Assembly (NCBI GenBank): GCA_043228905.1
Contig: JBHGNT010000010.1
Location: forward strand, 9,858,001-9,922,000
From: Azolla caroliniana
Taxonomy: Eukaryota; Polypodiophyta
Length of the DNA: 64,000 bases
Direction of reading: 5' to 3'
Part shown: positions 12,154-22,816 of the stretch, piece by piece
How positions within the stretch are numbered: position 1 is the stretch's first letter
Layout of the letters: the number at the start of each line of letters is the position of its first letter
Program-made: the position numbers and the translations under genes
Notes under the pieces: model-generated
What the model was told of the DNA's origin: nothing
The model's database searches: none
What the model saw: the letters and a program-made list of their open reading frames with translations, nothing else

Positions 12154-12465
12154 TTAGATATGATATGTGTGTGAAATAGTACATGAATGATATGCTGGAG
12201 ACGGTGGCGGAGCATTTGGATCCGTATTAATTGGTGGTGGTGCATCGAGAGGAGGCACAACTGGTGGAGGGTAGTGCTGATGAAGGCAACCAAGGAGGCA
12301 ACTCTTGCAACATGTATCGAGACAACCATCATGGGCAAGGGCAGGGTCACCTTGGTGGTTTTCGGTGCATATTTTCACAAAAAGGAAACAAAGTACGAGA
12401 AATGCCACCACCACCACCAACCCCAAGGACAACTCACTTACCAACTTCCCATTCAACTCCCACAT
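12154..12465 (-). CDS. possible small cysteine-rich single-pass membrane protein
   Basis: A 103-residue frame starting with MWELNGKLVSELS. Residues about 14-31 form a strong hydrophobic segment (LGLVVVVAFLVLCFLFVK). This is followed by a Cys-rich cluster (CLDTCCKSCLLGC) and a Pro-rich tail (HQHYPPPVVPPLDAPPP). The GA-rich tract just upstream on this strand and a TATATA stretch beyond it look like a plant 5' leader and promoter. The family was not recognised. A GTAC near the end could be a splice donor, so the last residues may differ. It could also be a chance frame. Confidence 0.45.
   Translation of the reverse strand: MWELNGKLVSELSLGLVVVVAFLVLCFLFVKICTENHQGDPALAHDGCLDTCCKSCLLGCLHQHYPPPVVPPLDAPPPINTDPNAPPPSPAYHSCTISHTYHI

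Positions 12466-12468
<3 letters not shown>

Positions 12469-12499
<31 letters not shown>
12469..12499. repeat. (CT)n microsatellite
   Basis: About 15 CT units. It lies in the presumed 5' leader of the minus-strand small gene, where it reads as GA repeats. Confidence 0.9.
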
Positions 12500-12501
<2 letters not shown>

Positions 12502-12539
12502 CTTTACGAAACAAAGGCTATGTATATATGAATGTATAG

Positions 12540-14829
12540 ATCCATTTATCTATCTACAACTCTTATATCACCTTCAGTCATCATATGAGAGCTTGGTTCC
12601 TTTATATTATCAAGCCTACCCTTATGTGAGGTTACCAACAAATCATTTCAATCAATCAATCCTTCCCCTCTATATTCCTTTGACCCTCATTCCCTACCAA
12701 GCAAATATTCTCCCCACCTATGGTAATATATCCTCTTGCAATTATATTCGGTGGTATATCTTTGTCTCTTTGTAACATCATTATTGTTAGGTTTCCTTGT
12801 GTCCTACTTCTCGACCTTATCTTGTTGGATTCTCTCTAATGGCATTGCCACCATTCATGGAAAAGTTATTTTGTGCATTGCTCTTCTTTAATTGGCCTCA
12901 TACTTTATTCAACGGGACCACTAGTCATACTTCGTCGTCTTCATCGTTACTTACAACACATGCATTGTGGAAGATTCTATCATGCCATCAATCTCCAAGG
13001 TTATTGGAGGATATACCATGTTCCCATAATTTTGTACTATTGGACACTAGATATGCATTTTTGGTGCATTAGTCACTTAAAGTTCACCACAATTATGTCT
13101 TAGATGTACTAGTTCGATGCATTTAAACTATCATGTTTGATGTCTTTGTACTTGCTTATTGTGTGCACTATTATGTATTTCTATAACTTTTACATTAAAA
13201 TATGGAATCTTATTTCAATGATCAATAAGAACGAGTTTGTGGGACATAATAGGACATAGTAATACATAAATATCTCATTAAATTCTATTGAGGAGTAAGA
13301 TTAAATCACACCTAATGGCTCTATTCAAGGTCAAAAGGTTAGAAATTATAAACAGTTTCTCGTTTTCCTATGGTCAAGCTTCAAGATTCTCCATCTATCT
13401 AGCAAAGTCTTTTCCATGAAGGCTATTAACTTATCAGAATATAGGTATAGAGATAGGAGGAACATAATTTCTTGAAAGCCAACATCCAGAATACATCTAA
13501 TCTAAACAAGAAAATTATACAAAGTGATCTCTCATGATAAGCCTCAATTGACATACGGACATGAGTTAGAAATCCATTAAGATTATTGTTTACGTGTGGC
13601 AAGGGCACGTAGATTGAAAATTTGGAATGGAAACTGATGACTTCCAACCTACATGTGCACCATAGTGCAAACATGTTGTAGAAATAATTCCTTATTGTTT
13701 TCCTAATTACAATTAATGTAGTGCATATTGGAAACCATTGATACCCATGTAAGGTCAATTTGCAACCTTTCAAGTTGGCAACCACATGTGTTCCTATCTT
13801 GTCTCTAAAAGTATTTTACAACAAAAACAACTTTATTTTGTCATCATACGATAAAACATGACCATAGTTCTCTTTCTAATTGCCAACAATGATAATATTC
13901 TCTTCCATCATATTATCATCGCCACACCACATTGCAGACTAAACTGCATATATGTACCACTTTTGTAAAGCACCTATGGATATCATTCTACTTTATCAAG
14001 TTCAAAATTAAGATAACCTACTGTGAACACTTCCATGCTCATATATTCATTGTTGCTTTATACTAATAATTCTTCATTTCCATGAATTAATAAACGTAAA
14101 AGGAAGTGTACATGTACTTAAGGCATTGATCCCATCACCACTAGTGCTTTGACAGAAAAGATACATGAAAATGAGGTACACATAAGACAACCACTAGAAG
14201 ACATTTAAATCAAATATCTCCTTCAATGTTATTTGTAAAGACTTCATAATGTGTCCCTACACAACCTTGAATGTCTTTAAGCCCTGTGGGATCCTAGAGC
14301 TACACACAAAGCATGATACAAAATATACATATAATAAAAGTAGACATTTGACTCACCTCCTCACATCATGCTAGTATGGGCACAACCTGGAGTCTAGATG
14401 CTAGCAACAAACATGTGAATTATGATTCATATGATCAATGCCATGTACTATCTATCCAGATTCCACATCTATCATACTTCAGAGCGTCAAATCCTAGTGC
14501 TAGAATCCAAGACCAACAATAACTGATGAAATTGTTATTTATAGAATTACTGAGCCATTATATGTACTTTGAAAGATGCCCAGGGCCATAACGTACACCC
14601 CCATATATTTTAATTGTTTGTTCTTGACATTGTTCAAGATAATGAAGTTCAATAGGTCTTAAGAGGTCTAGGCAAACTATTCTTCTCTTTGCTCAATAGT
14701 TTGAATGATGGATAAAACATTTTTCACATCGATTGATAAATATTGATGTAGGATCTAACACGATGTAGTGTCTCATAAGAGAAATTCCCTTTCACCGGAC
14801 AAGTTAATTAATGTCAAGGGACTAACCAA
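12540..14829. other. A+T-rich region without recognisable gene
   Basis: The longest frame (13785-13426, minus, 119 residues) has no recognisable domain and no supporting context. The sequence is probably old, decayed repeat DNA. Confidence 0.45.
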
Positions 14830-15490
14830 CATGTAAGATTCCCCCATGGCCTAATGGGTGCACTCACACTCATGGGAGCATTGCACTAGGTGGTTTGGAA
14901 TTTGTATAACCCTAAGGTACCAGGTAGTGACAAGATGGGTCAGGGTTGTGGGGTGGGCTCAAGAATAGTGATGTGGGAGTCTTAGGGGTTGGAGTGGAGG
15001 GTCGTGATAGCTAGGGAGTAGTGTAGTTAGAGTAGGACTTGGATATCTTTGGACTTGGGAAGAAGTCAAGCCATGGACATCGTCACAAGAGAGAAATAAA
15101 CGAAGATATTGGAGTGTACATTTGACAAAACCAATCCTAGCTTTGCATGGAGGTTAAGATCATTGAAGTAATGTGTGTTGAGTGGGGGTGGCTCATGAAC
15201 TTCATGTAACCATTCTTAGGATGGGTATGGGTATGGTTTTTCTTCACATATCGTATGGCTAATTACTGGATGTAGTATTGGAAACTGAAATTTCCAAGGA
15301 AGCTAGGGATATATCTATAGACCACACTCTATTATGTTTATTAGGAGGGGATTTGATATGTAGTGTTTTGGAATATATAATGATATATAGTGGAGTAGAT
15401 GATGGATGAGCTAGGTGATGAATGATAGGAGTGGTTGGGGGAGAGTTAGGATTTGCAATGGCTTGCGTTGGGGATGTTGGTATCATTGTT
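14830..15490 (-). mobile_element. possible relic of an F-like element (end of accessory ORF)
   Basis: A C-rich run followed by CCTAATGGGTGCACTCAC and GGGAGCATTG (about 14840-14885) closely resembles the junction of polypurine tract and accessory-frame end in element F (21311-21355: C-run, CCTAATGAGTGCACACCCCTGGGTGCACTGTGGG). Beyond it the sequence stays G-rich on the plus strand, as in F, and the minus strand encodes a Pro/Thr/Ser-rich peptide (15486-15259). This suggests a decayed relative; an LTR would then lie to the left but was not delimited. Confidence 0.3.
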
Positions 15491-16659
15491 TCATGTTTAT
15501 CAATGTTGATTATGTGTTAAATTGATTTCAATTTTTCTTCCACCCACCTCTTGTAAGAGATGCTCTAGATCATGTTGACCTTCTTAGGCATCGCCAAGGT
15601 AACATCTCAATGGTAGGCGAACGTAAAGCTTCAACATCTTGACTCAGGGTATTTCCACGATAATTTTAATCTTCCTCATGGTTCTCTTTCTTTTCTCCCA
15701 TTGTCAATTCATTGGTAAAAATAACGTCTATTGTTTGTGTGATTATCGTGATGATGTGAAGTAGATGTTGTATTATCTAGGCCTATCTCTTCTTTAAATG
15801 TATCTCGTGGAGGAATGCTCACTACCCAATGTATGTCTACCCCTAAGCCACTCTCTCAGTTGTTAGGCAAGGTTTTTCCATCTTGATACAAATTGTTATA
15901 ACATTCATGATGACATACATAATCAACTGTGCATATATGATGGCTAGGGATTCCACTCAATTCCTAATATTTTATGGTACTTTAATGTTTCGAACACTTC
16001 AATGGCTTCTTCAACTATGAATTCAGATATTTGGAAGGATTTCGTTCAGTGGTGGAATGAATCTCATTTTCCTATCATAGAGCTTTGCAAGGGAGCTCAT
16101 TGCTACGTCCTAGGGATAAAAGGGCCAATGTAAGTTTAGTAATCTAAGGGTAGTTCAGTCTTTCATGTAATCACCTTGCAAATATTCTCTCTTAGTTATG
16201 TGTATTACGTTGGAGCTACCAATTATAGGCTTCGAGATTTTGATTAGGAGATCATGATATTATTCACAAGGTGGAGACAATGAACCCATATGAAACTTCA
16301 AGCAGAGTTAATGCGCAAGGAACCAAGAGAAAATATGACTTTCTCTTCAACTCATAGTTTGTAACATATATGGACTATCTTTTCCCAATCTAGGCTCATA
16401 TTCTAACCATTGATTGATTTATTCCACATGTCCTAACCATTCATATAAGTTACTTATGTGAGCTCTTGGTAAGTTTTGTAGAGTTCTTTGGGTATGATAT
16501 TTCAAGTAACTTCCAACTTTCATTGCCCTAAAGTTTCCAAATTTAATGAGCCGATTATAGAATGATTACAAGTATTTCCAGTTGAGATTGGCATTTGTCC
16601 CTATCTGTAACACATCCGATGTGTTGAGGGGTTCCGTGATCAGAACCACAACAGTCCAC

Positions 16660-17345
16660 CTCGAGGGATTGAGGTGAGGGCCTTCTTGACGGATGGGGAA
16701 AGCTCCCATGATTCGAGTTGTGAGTCATGGGCTTCTAAGTCTTCTCGATAGATGGAGAAGACACCCATGACTCGAGGTGTGAGTCCTGGGTTTTCTAAAG
16801 TCTTCTTGTTGAGAATCAAGCTCAACCTCACACTAGAGAGTTACACACCACCGGTTCACCACTATGTAATATAACTAATGTGTCATAGGAGTTACATTCT
16901 ATGACACATTATTAATGAGTCTTGTAACATAACTCATGTGTCATAGGAGTTACACTCTATGACACATAGTTAATGAGATTCTCAACTCCCCAAGATTCTA
17001 GAGAGTGAGTGAGTGGGTGAACTTATATAAAGCACCCTCCCCCTACTTTGTAAGTGTCGGTTAATCTTACTTGTAGTGCTCATTATCTCTATACATGTTC
17101 TCTACTTCTTGTTAATATACATGTTGAGTATTTCATTTTCCTATCTATCTCTCCTCTCTCCTCTTTCACACACACATAACACACGTCTTTAACCTATTCT
17201 GCTGCATAGAATCACACTCGATTCTTTACACTTCTCGAAGGATGGAGAAGACACCCATGACTCAAGGTGTGAGTTGTGGGTTTTCTAAAGTCTTCTTGAT
17301 GGATGGAGAAGACAACCATGACTCGAGATGTGAGTCATGGGCTTG
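16660..17345. repeat. ~60-bp minisatellite, about four units, split by solo LTR
   Basis: The unit contains GATGGAGAAGACACCCATGA, then CTCGAGGTGTGAGTC, then GGGTTTTCTAAAGTCTTCTTG. Diverged copies occur at about 16690-16745, 16745-16806, 17236-17297 and 17297-17345. A solo LTR (16807-17230) sits inside the array. Confidence 0.75.
16807..17230 (+). mobile_element. solo copia LTR D
   Basis: A 424-bp LTR from TGTTGAGAATC to GATTCTTTACA, flanked by exact 5-bp repeats CTTCT (16802-16806 and 17231-17235). It contains two copies of a ~60-bp ATGTGTCATAGGAGTTACA-type block, a TATA-like TATATAAAGC (about 17025) and a T-rich 3' part. Both ends match the LTR of copia element C, so it is a related family member that lost its interior by LTR-LTR recombination. 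Confidence 0.85.
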
Positions 17346-18222
17346 AGGCATTGCCATGAAGTAATTGCTTCACGATATAAAGCAAATTCAAATATTATAT
17401 CAAGTGAAATTTGTGAGCCAAGTAGTGTTGGTCACTCGAGTCCGAGTTCGATCGGAGATACACCCTAAGCATAAATATTTTTTTGGTGGTGTTACACTAT
17501 GGGAGGGAAATGAAGCATTGCGTCGATCTTTGTTTTGGGTAAGGCTCGTGTTGCAAGTTTTGGGGTAGGAAGTAAAGGTTAAATCTTATTTGTTTTGCCT
17601 ACGTTGCCAATGTCTACTTCGTTGATATTTAGTGTCTGATTGCACTTTGTAAGCTAAAGACTCAATATTTCAAAAGGTGAACTACATCCATCTAGTCTCA
17701 AGGATCCATAGCATTGGAGATTACTCTCATTTACAAAACTTGGGAGTTCTTCCCAATCTAGGCTCTTTGACTCACACATTCTAGTTTTAGTGATCTTAAT
17801 CACTACATAGACCCTCCATTGTTAGCTTTATCTTAAATTAGATTCCTTAAATATCCCACTCACACTCCCTTACATTACTAGATAGTTCCAAACTCCTTTT
17901 CATATAGATTGATGTACATGTTCATTATACTGTATTTACTTTAACTATTATTTATACCTTAATATAGTTTATTTTATTTAGTATATACTTGTTTATTTCT
18001 CTTTCTACCTGCCACTTATCGGGGTGAAAGAGATCATATTATGTATGCATTTGAGAACACATGCAAGGTGGAGAAATTAAATGTTGGGTACTCAAGAAAT
18101 ACCTTTTCAACACATTGGTGGCACCAATGTTTTTTTATATGAATGATATCATTCCTAAGTTTACTTGAAAAAAGTTTGAAAATGTTCAAAAGTGTTTTCT
18201 AACAAAGTTTCTCCAATACGAC
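17346..18222. other. intergenic, no gene seen
   Basis: A+T-rich sequence with only short frames lacking recognisable domains. Confidence 0.4.
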
Positions 18223-18274
18223 TGTAAAGAATCGGATGGATGATTCTGTACAGCGGAAGAGCTATGTGTGTGTG

Positions 18275-18337
<63 letters not shown>

Positions 18338-18605
18338 TGAAAACTGTATTAACAAGGAGACAAGAATAACCAATATAGTTACAAAGAGAAGGAGAATGTG
18401 CTTATGTAGTCACCTTCTCTCTAAGTTCTCTCACTAGTACCGACTCTTGGGAAAGAGGTTGTGTCTTGACTACTTAAAGAATATGTGTCATAGGACATTA
18501 ACTTCTATGACACACTAGTTACTATACAAGGAGGTGGGGTGTTTACATACTTGAGTATCCTAGAGTGTGTTCCCATTCACGGGAAGTTGAGTTTGATTCT
18601 CAACA
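18223..18605 (-). repeat. 3' LTR of copia element C
   Basis: 383 bp. On the minus strand it runs from TGTTGAGAATC to GATTCTTTACA, the same termini as solo LTR D, and shares the GTGTCATAG-AGTTA block. It contains a (GA)n microsatellite at 18277-18334 on the plus strand. The purine-rich GAAGGGGCG follows directly on the internal side, as expected for a polypurine tract. Confidence 0.8.
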
Positions 18606-18829
18606 CGCCCCTTCAAACGCAACTTTCAGGTGCTGAAAAGTTGATTCGGTTTGGTTTTCAAGATTCTTCGATTAGGTTGTTCGACTAAATCGGTTTCAGC
18701 TTAACCAAATTTTGATCGTCGGATGGTTGGTTCTCTTCGGGTTGGCTTTGAGTAAACGTCGGCTTCGGCTTCGAATGTTCTTTGGGACTCCTACTCTCCT
18801 TACTCCCCCTCAAGCTTGTCGACGGTCGA

Positions 18830-20883
18830 AAGACCCAAGTTCTTCATGAACTACTGCAACTTGTCGACTCCCATGGACTTGGTGAAGATGTTGGCCGTCT
18901 ACAAGTTTCTGATGATGTGTTGTAGGTCAACATCCCTAGCCAGAACATGCTCTCGGATGAAGTGATAGTGCACGTCGATGTGCTTGGTCCGAGCTTGGAA
19001 AATTGGGTTCTGAGCTAGGTGAATGCTGCTCATATTGTCGCAATACAGGAGAATCAGATCCTTGATGGGAACGCCCAGGTCCTTCAATATTCACTTGAGC
19101 CAAACAACTTCACATGCGGCTATTGCCGTGCCCATGTATTCAGCTTCGGTGCTCAACAGTGCGATTGTCGGCTGTTTCTTACTACTCCACGTTATGACGC
19201 CACTACCGAGAGAGAAAACAAATCCGGATGTCGATTGTCAGTTGGTTCTATAGCCAACCCAATCGGCATTGGTATACCCTTCGAGTTGTATCAGTGTGGC
19301 CGATTTGTAAAGGATGCCGAAATCCATGGTTCCACTCACATACCTTAACACTCGCTTAGCACAATCGAGATGGATGTCTTGCGGAGTTTGCATGAATTGG
19401 CTATGCAGGCCGACCGGGTAACTCAGGTCAGGTCGGGTAATTGTGAGGTTGATGAGGCTTCCGACTAGTCGACGATAGAGCATCGACTCACACTCTCTAG
19501 TGCCGAGTTGACATCCAGCTTTAGATTTCGATCGAGAGGGATAGTGACGGGTTTACACCGTGTCATCCTAAACTTGTAAAGAAGATTGAGGATATAGTGA
19601 CTTTGAGAAAGCATGATGCCATATGGAGTCCGAATTACTTCTATTCCTAGAGAGTAATGGAACTCCTTCATATTGATCATTTCGAATCGACTGGGGAGGA
19701 GCTTCTTGATGTGCTCAATATCTACTAAATGCTCTCCTCCTATGACCAAGTCATCCACATCAATGATGATAAATACCTCTCCTTTAGAGTCGCTCCGGAT
19801 GAACAAAGAGTTGTCAGACTTGGCCATGTTGAAGCTGATTTGATGAAGATATTGTGTTATCTTCGAATGCCATGCTCTCGGTGCCTACTTGAGACTATAG
19901 AGAGGCTTTTTGAGTCGGTAATCAGCAATCATATGCGTAGTCGACCCGAATCCAAGTGGTTGTATCATGTACACTTCCTCTTCTAACTCACCAGTTGGAG
20001 GAAAGTGCCCTTTACGTCCATTTGGTGGAGGTGCCACCCTTTTGCTGCTGCAAGCACGATCACGGTTCGAATTGTAGTCATCTTTTCCATTGGGGCAAAG
20101 GTCTCTTCGTAGTCGACATCGTGTGTTTGCGCATAGCCCTTTGCCACAAGCCGGGCCTTGTACCGATTAATAGTGACGTCGGCATTGTGCTTCACTTTGA
20201 AAATCCACCAGCATCCAATTGCCTTTTGGTGGTGTGAAGAAGGGACAAGATCCCATGACTCATTCTTGGAGAGTTCTTGCATCGCCTCATCCATTGTTTC
20301 GACCCATCTAGGGCCCTTTGCGGCCTCAGAAAAGGTTTCCGGTTCTCGGATTGTCACCACCTTCATCATGAATGCATAATGATATGCCATGTAGTTGTTG
20401 TAGCCGAGTCGGCTGACTACGTTCTTCTCTTGGGTGGACCGACGTGGTTCTCCTGGTGTCCTCATGATGGGCACATCCAATCGACCATGCTCACTGTTGA
20501 GTGAGTGGTCAGATTCGTTTCTATCTAAGTCTTCGTACTCAGGCATTTTGGCCTTTTCCTTGTCATGTTTACTTGGTCGTGATGTGTTTTGGTTGCTTGG
20601 AGGCTCTTGTGGTCCACTCAACCTGGTTGAGATTGGACTTTCCTCTGATGTGGGCCTTGGTCGATCATCCTCCTCTGCATCTGTGTCGAACTTGGTTTCG
20701 ACTGTGTTGAATGGGGCTGGTTTGATTGTATACCTGTATAGGATCTACGCATCGAGGACGTTAACTCCTCGATGTTGTTTGCGGAACTCGGACCAACGTA
20801 TACCCCTTTGATGGCGAATCGGGTGGAGATGGTTGTCGAACACCTTCGAGCCTCACACTCAGCGATTAATAGATGATTAAGCA
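18830..20883 (-). pseudogene. copia C reverse transcriptase-RNase H, broken
   Basis: Minus-strand pieces in order: the linker after integrase (20884-20618), the RT start (20621-19983; motifs KARLVAKGYAQ, FAPMEKMTTIR, LHQMDVKGTF), the RT catalytic part (19827-19465; DVDDLVIGG where YVDD is expected), the RT-RNase H connection (19483-19238; VGSLINLTITRPDLSYPV, YTNADW) and the RNase H end (19087-18899; LLYCDNMSSIHLAQNP, RTKHIDVHYHFIRE). Frame changes and stops separate the pieces. The Tyr-to-Asp change in the active-site box and the breaks make it inactive. Confidence 0.85.
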
Positions 20884-21310
20884 TGATATCTCTCTCACTC
20901 TCTCAAGCTCTCTCTCATAGACAATAGGTTAATGAATATAGACAATAAGAGTAATGAATATGTTTATTAACCCTCTTTGCTAAGAGGTCTAGCACCAACA
21001 AGGAAGAGAGATTAGTGTTCTCTAACTAAACACCTCACTAATCTCTCTTAAGCTTAAAGGTTACAAGGAGGAGAGGAAGCTCTAGCTCTTAATCAATAGG
21101 GAGATCTTTACAAATGGAAGAACCCTTACAAATCCACTACCATGTGGTTTATATAGCATTTACATTTAGGGTATGGACCTTTCACACTTGGATGTCCCTT
21201 AGCCCTTTTTCCTCTTGCCATTTCCTCTTCATGGGTCCTTTAGCTATACTACATCCTTGTTGATGCATTCTTCTTCATGACTGGTCGTGGTGCAATCCAA
21301 GCGCTTAACA
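20884..21310 (-). repeat. 3' LTR of element F
   Basis: 427 bp, TGTTAAGCGC to GAGATATCA on the minus strand, with a TATA-like CTATATAAACC (near 21150-21160). It lies directly next to the polypurine tract and the end of the accessory ORF. The matching 5' LTR is not in the window. Confidence 0.7.
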
Positions 21311-21321
21311 TCCCCCCCAAC
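21311..21321 (-). promoter_or_regulatory. polypurine tract of element F
   Basis: Reads GTTGGGGGGGA on the minus strand, immediately before the LTR start TGTTAAGC and immediately after the stop codon of the accessory ORF. Confidence 0.75.
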
Positions 21322-21442
21322 CTAATGAGTGCACACCCCTGGGTGCACTGTGGGAGGGGAGCTTTGGGCGTTGGGGGCGATAAGGATAGAGTAGAGGGGT
21401 TCGTCGAGTGGTGGTCGGCGACGAAGATGGTGACGGAGACAT

Positions 21443-22816
21443 TGTCGTGTGAATCTTCACACACTATGTAAAAAAAATAAAAAATAAAAAATAATGAAAT
21501 AATTATTATAGATTAGATTAGTAGCTTACTATAGAAAGATGGATATACTCAAGAGCTTCAAAACGTATTTTACTATATACAAAATGGAGAAATACATATC
21601 AAGTTATGTGAAAATGAAGTTTGAGAAGATAGGGAAATTAGAACTACCCCACATAGATAGGAAACTTAAGGCCCTGGCTATATTAGCACCTTGAGCTGCC
21701 TCATTTTTCATTTGTGCTAAGAGCACTTTGGCCACTTTGTCTTGATGGAAGATGGTGGCCAAGTTCCCAAAATCTGGAAACCGACCGGTAAGCAAAACCG
21801 GAATCGGAACCGGCCGGCAAGCAAAACCGGAAATTGGCCGGTAAGCAAATCCGGAAACCGGTCGGTACGCAAATCCGAAAATCGGCTGGTAAACAAAATC
21901 GGAAACGGCAAGCAAACCAGAACCGGCCGGCAAGGAAAACCGGAACCGGCAAGAAAACCGGAACTGGCCGGCAAGCAAAATCGGAACTAGAATCGGCAAG
22001 CAAACCGGAACCGGTCGGCAAGCAAAATGGAACCGGCCGGCGAGGGATTCGGTGATCGGGCGAAACTGGCTACCAAACAAGGTTGGATGCGGACGGACAG
22101 AAGATTGGATCATGCAACAAACTAAAGTAAAGTGAAGAGAACTAAAGTAAAGGCCATGTGGACGCAAGCAACTAAAGTTGGAGTGCATGCAAAAAGTAAA
22201 GGTCATGTGGACGGTTACATGCAACTAAACGAAAAAGCCATGCAACTAAAAATAGATGCAACTAAAAATAGATGCAACTAAAAGAAAAAGCTAAGCAACT
22301 AAAAGTAGAGGCCATGCAACAAAAAGTGGACATGCAGATGATCAAGGGAGAACTCCATATAAAATTCCATTTTTTTTCCTACACTCATATTCTCTCTCCA
22401 TTATTAGTTTTTCTTTTCCTTCTTAGCTCCCCTATCTTATTGAAGCCATATCTCTCAAGTAAAACCCTAATTTCCTTACGAAAGCCATATCTTACTCATA
22501 ACCCTAAATTTCCATACGGAAGCTAATCAACTCATAAAACCATAATCTCTTATTAAAGCCAAAAACCCTAATTTTCTATAGAATTCATATCTTAATTTCC
22601 TCTAATCTATTACTCTAGCCATCACATTAGCAAACTTTTTGTAATCCCAATCTTGGGATTAATTGTAATCTTTCTTTTTACTTGTTAATGAAATTTGTTA
22701 ATCTTTCTCATTTCGGTTAATTCTTAGTATATAAATACACAAATTTGATATCCTCTAGTCAAAGGCCCCGGGGTCTTGCCTCAACGTTCACGTATCCTCG
22801 TCGTATTTTCGCGACA
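21443..22816 (+). mobile_element. solo LTR E1
   Basis: 1374-bp LTR from TGTCGTGTGAATC to TTTTCGCGACA, related along its length to E2 (27989-29046). It is flanked by ACAT (21439-21442) and ACGT (22817-22820), a 4-bp duplication with one change. Removing it lets the F accessory frame run on to a stop exactly before the polypurine tract. It carries an internal CCGG-rich minisatellite (about 21775-22050) missing from E2, and repeated ATGCAACTAAAA units (22220-22330). Confidence 0.75.
21775..22050. repeat. CCGG-rich minisatellite inside solo LTR E1
   Basis: Irregular 18-30-bp units containing ACCGG-CGGCAAGCAAAACCGGAA, about ten copies. It explains most of the length difference between E1 and E2. 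Confidence 0.75.

Larger units (their letters stand above)
18223..20883 (-). mobile_element. Ty1/copia element C, 3' half
   Basis: Minus-strand copia element with a 3' LTR (18223-18605), a polypurine tract (18606-18617), and decayed RNase H and reverse transcriptase reaching up to 20883. There element F's LTR begins. The gag-protease-integrase half is absent from the window; the simplest reading is that F inserted into C and the 5' half lies beyond 64000. Confidence 0.75.

Noticed and set aside
13426-13785. 119-residue minus-strand frame as a gene
   Set aside because: No recognisable domain, leader or splice context; A+T-rich surroundings produce such frames by chance.
18161-18437. Ser-Leu or Arg-Glu repeat proteins
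   Set aside because: They are translations of the (GA)n microsatellite in the copia C LTR.
21742-22055. Plus-strand Lys/Asn/Arg-rich frames as proteins
   Set aside because: They are translations of the CCGG minisatellite in solo LTR E1.
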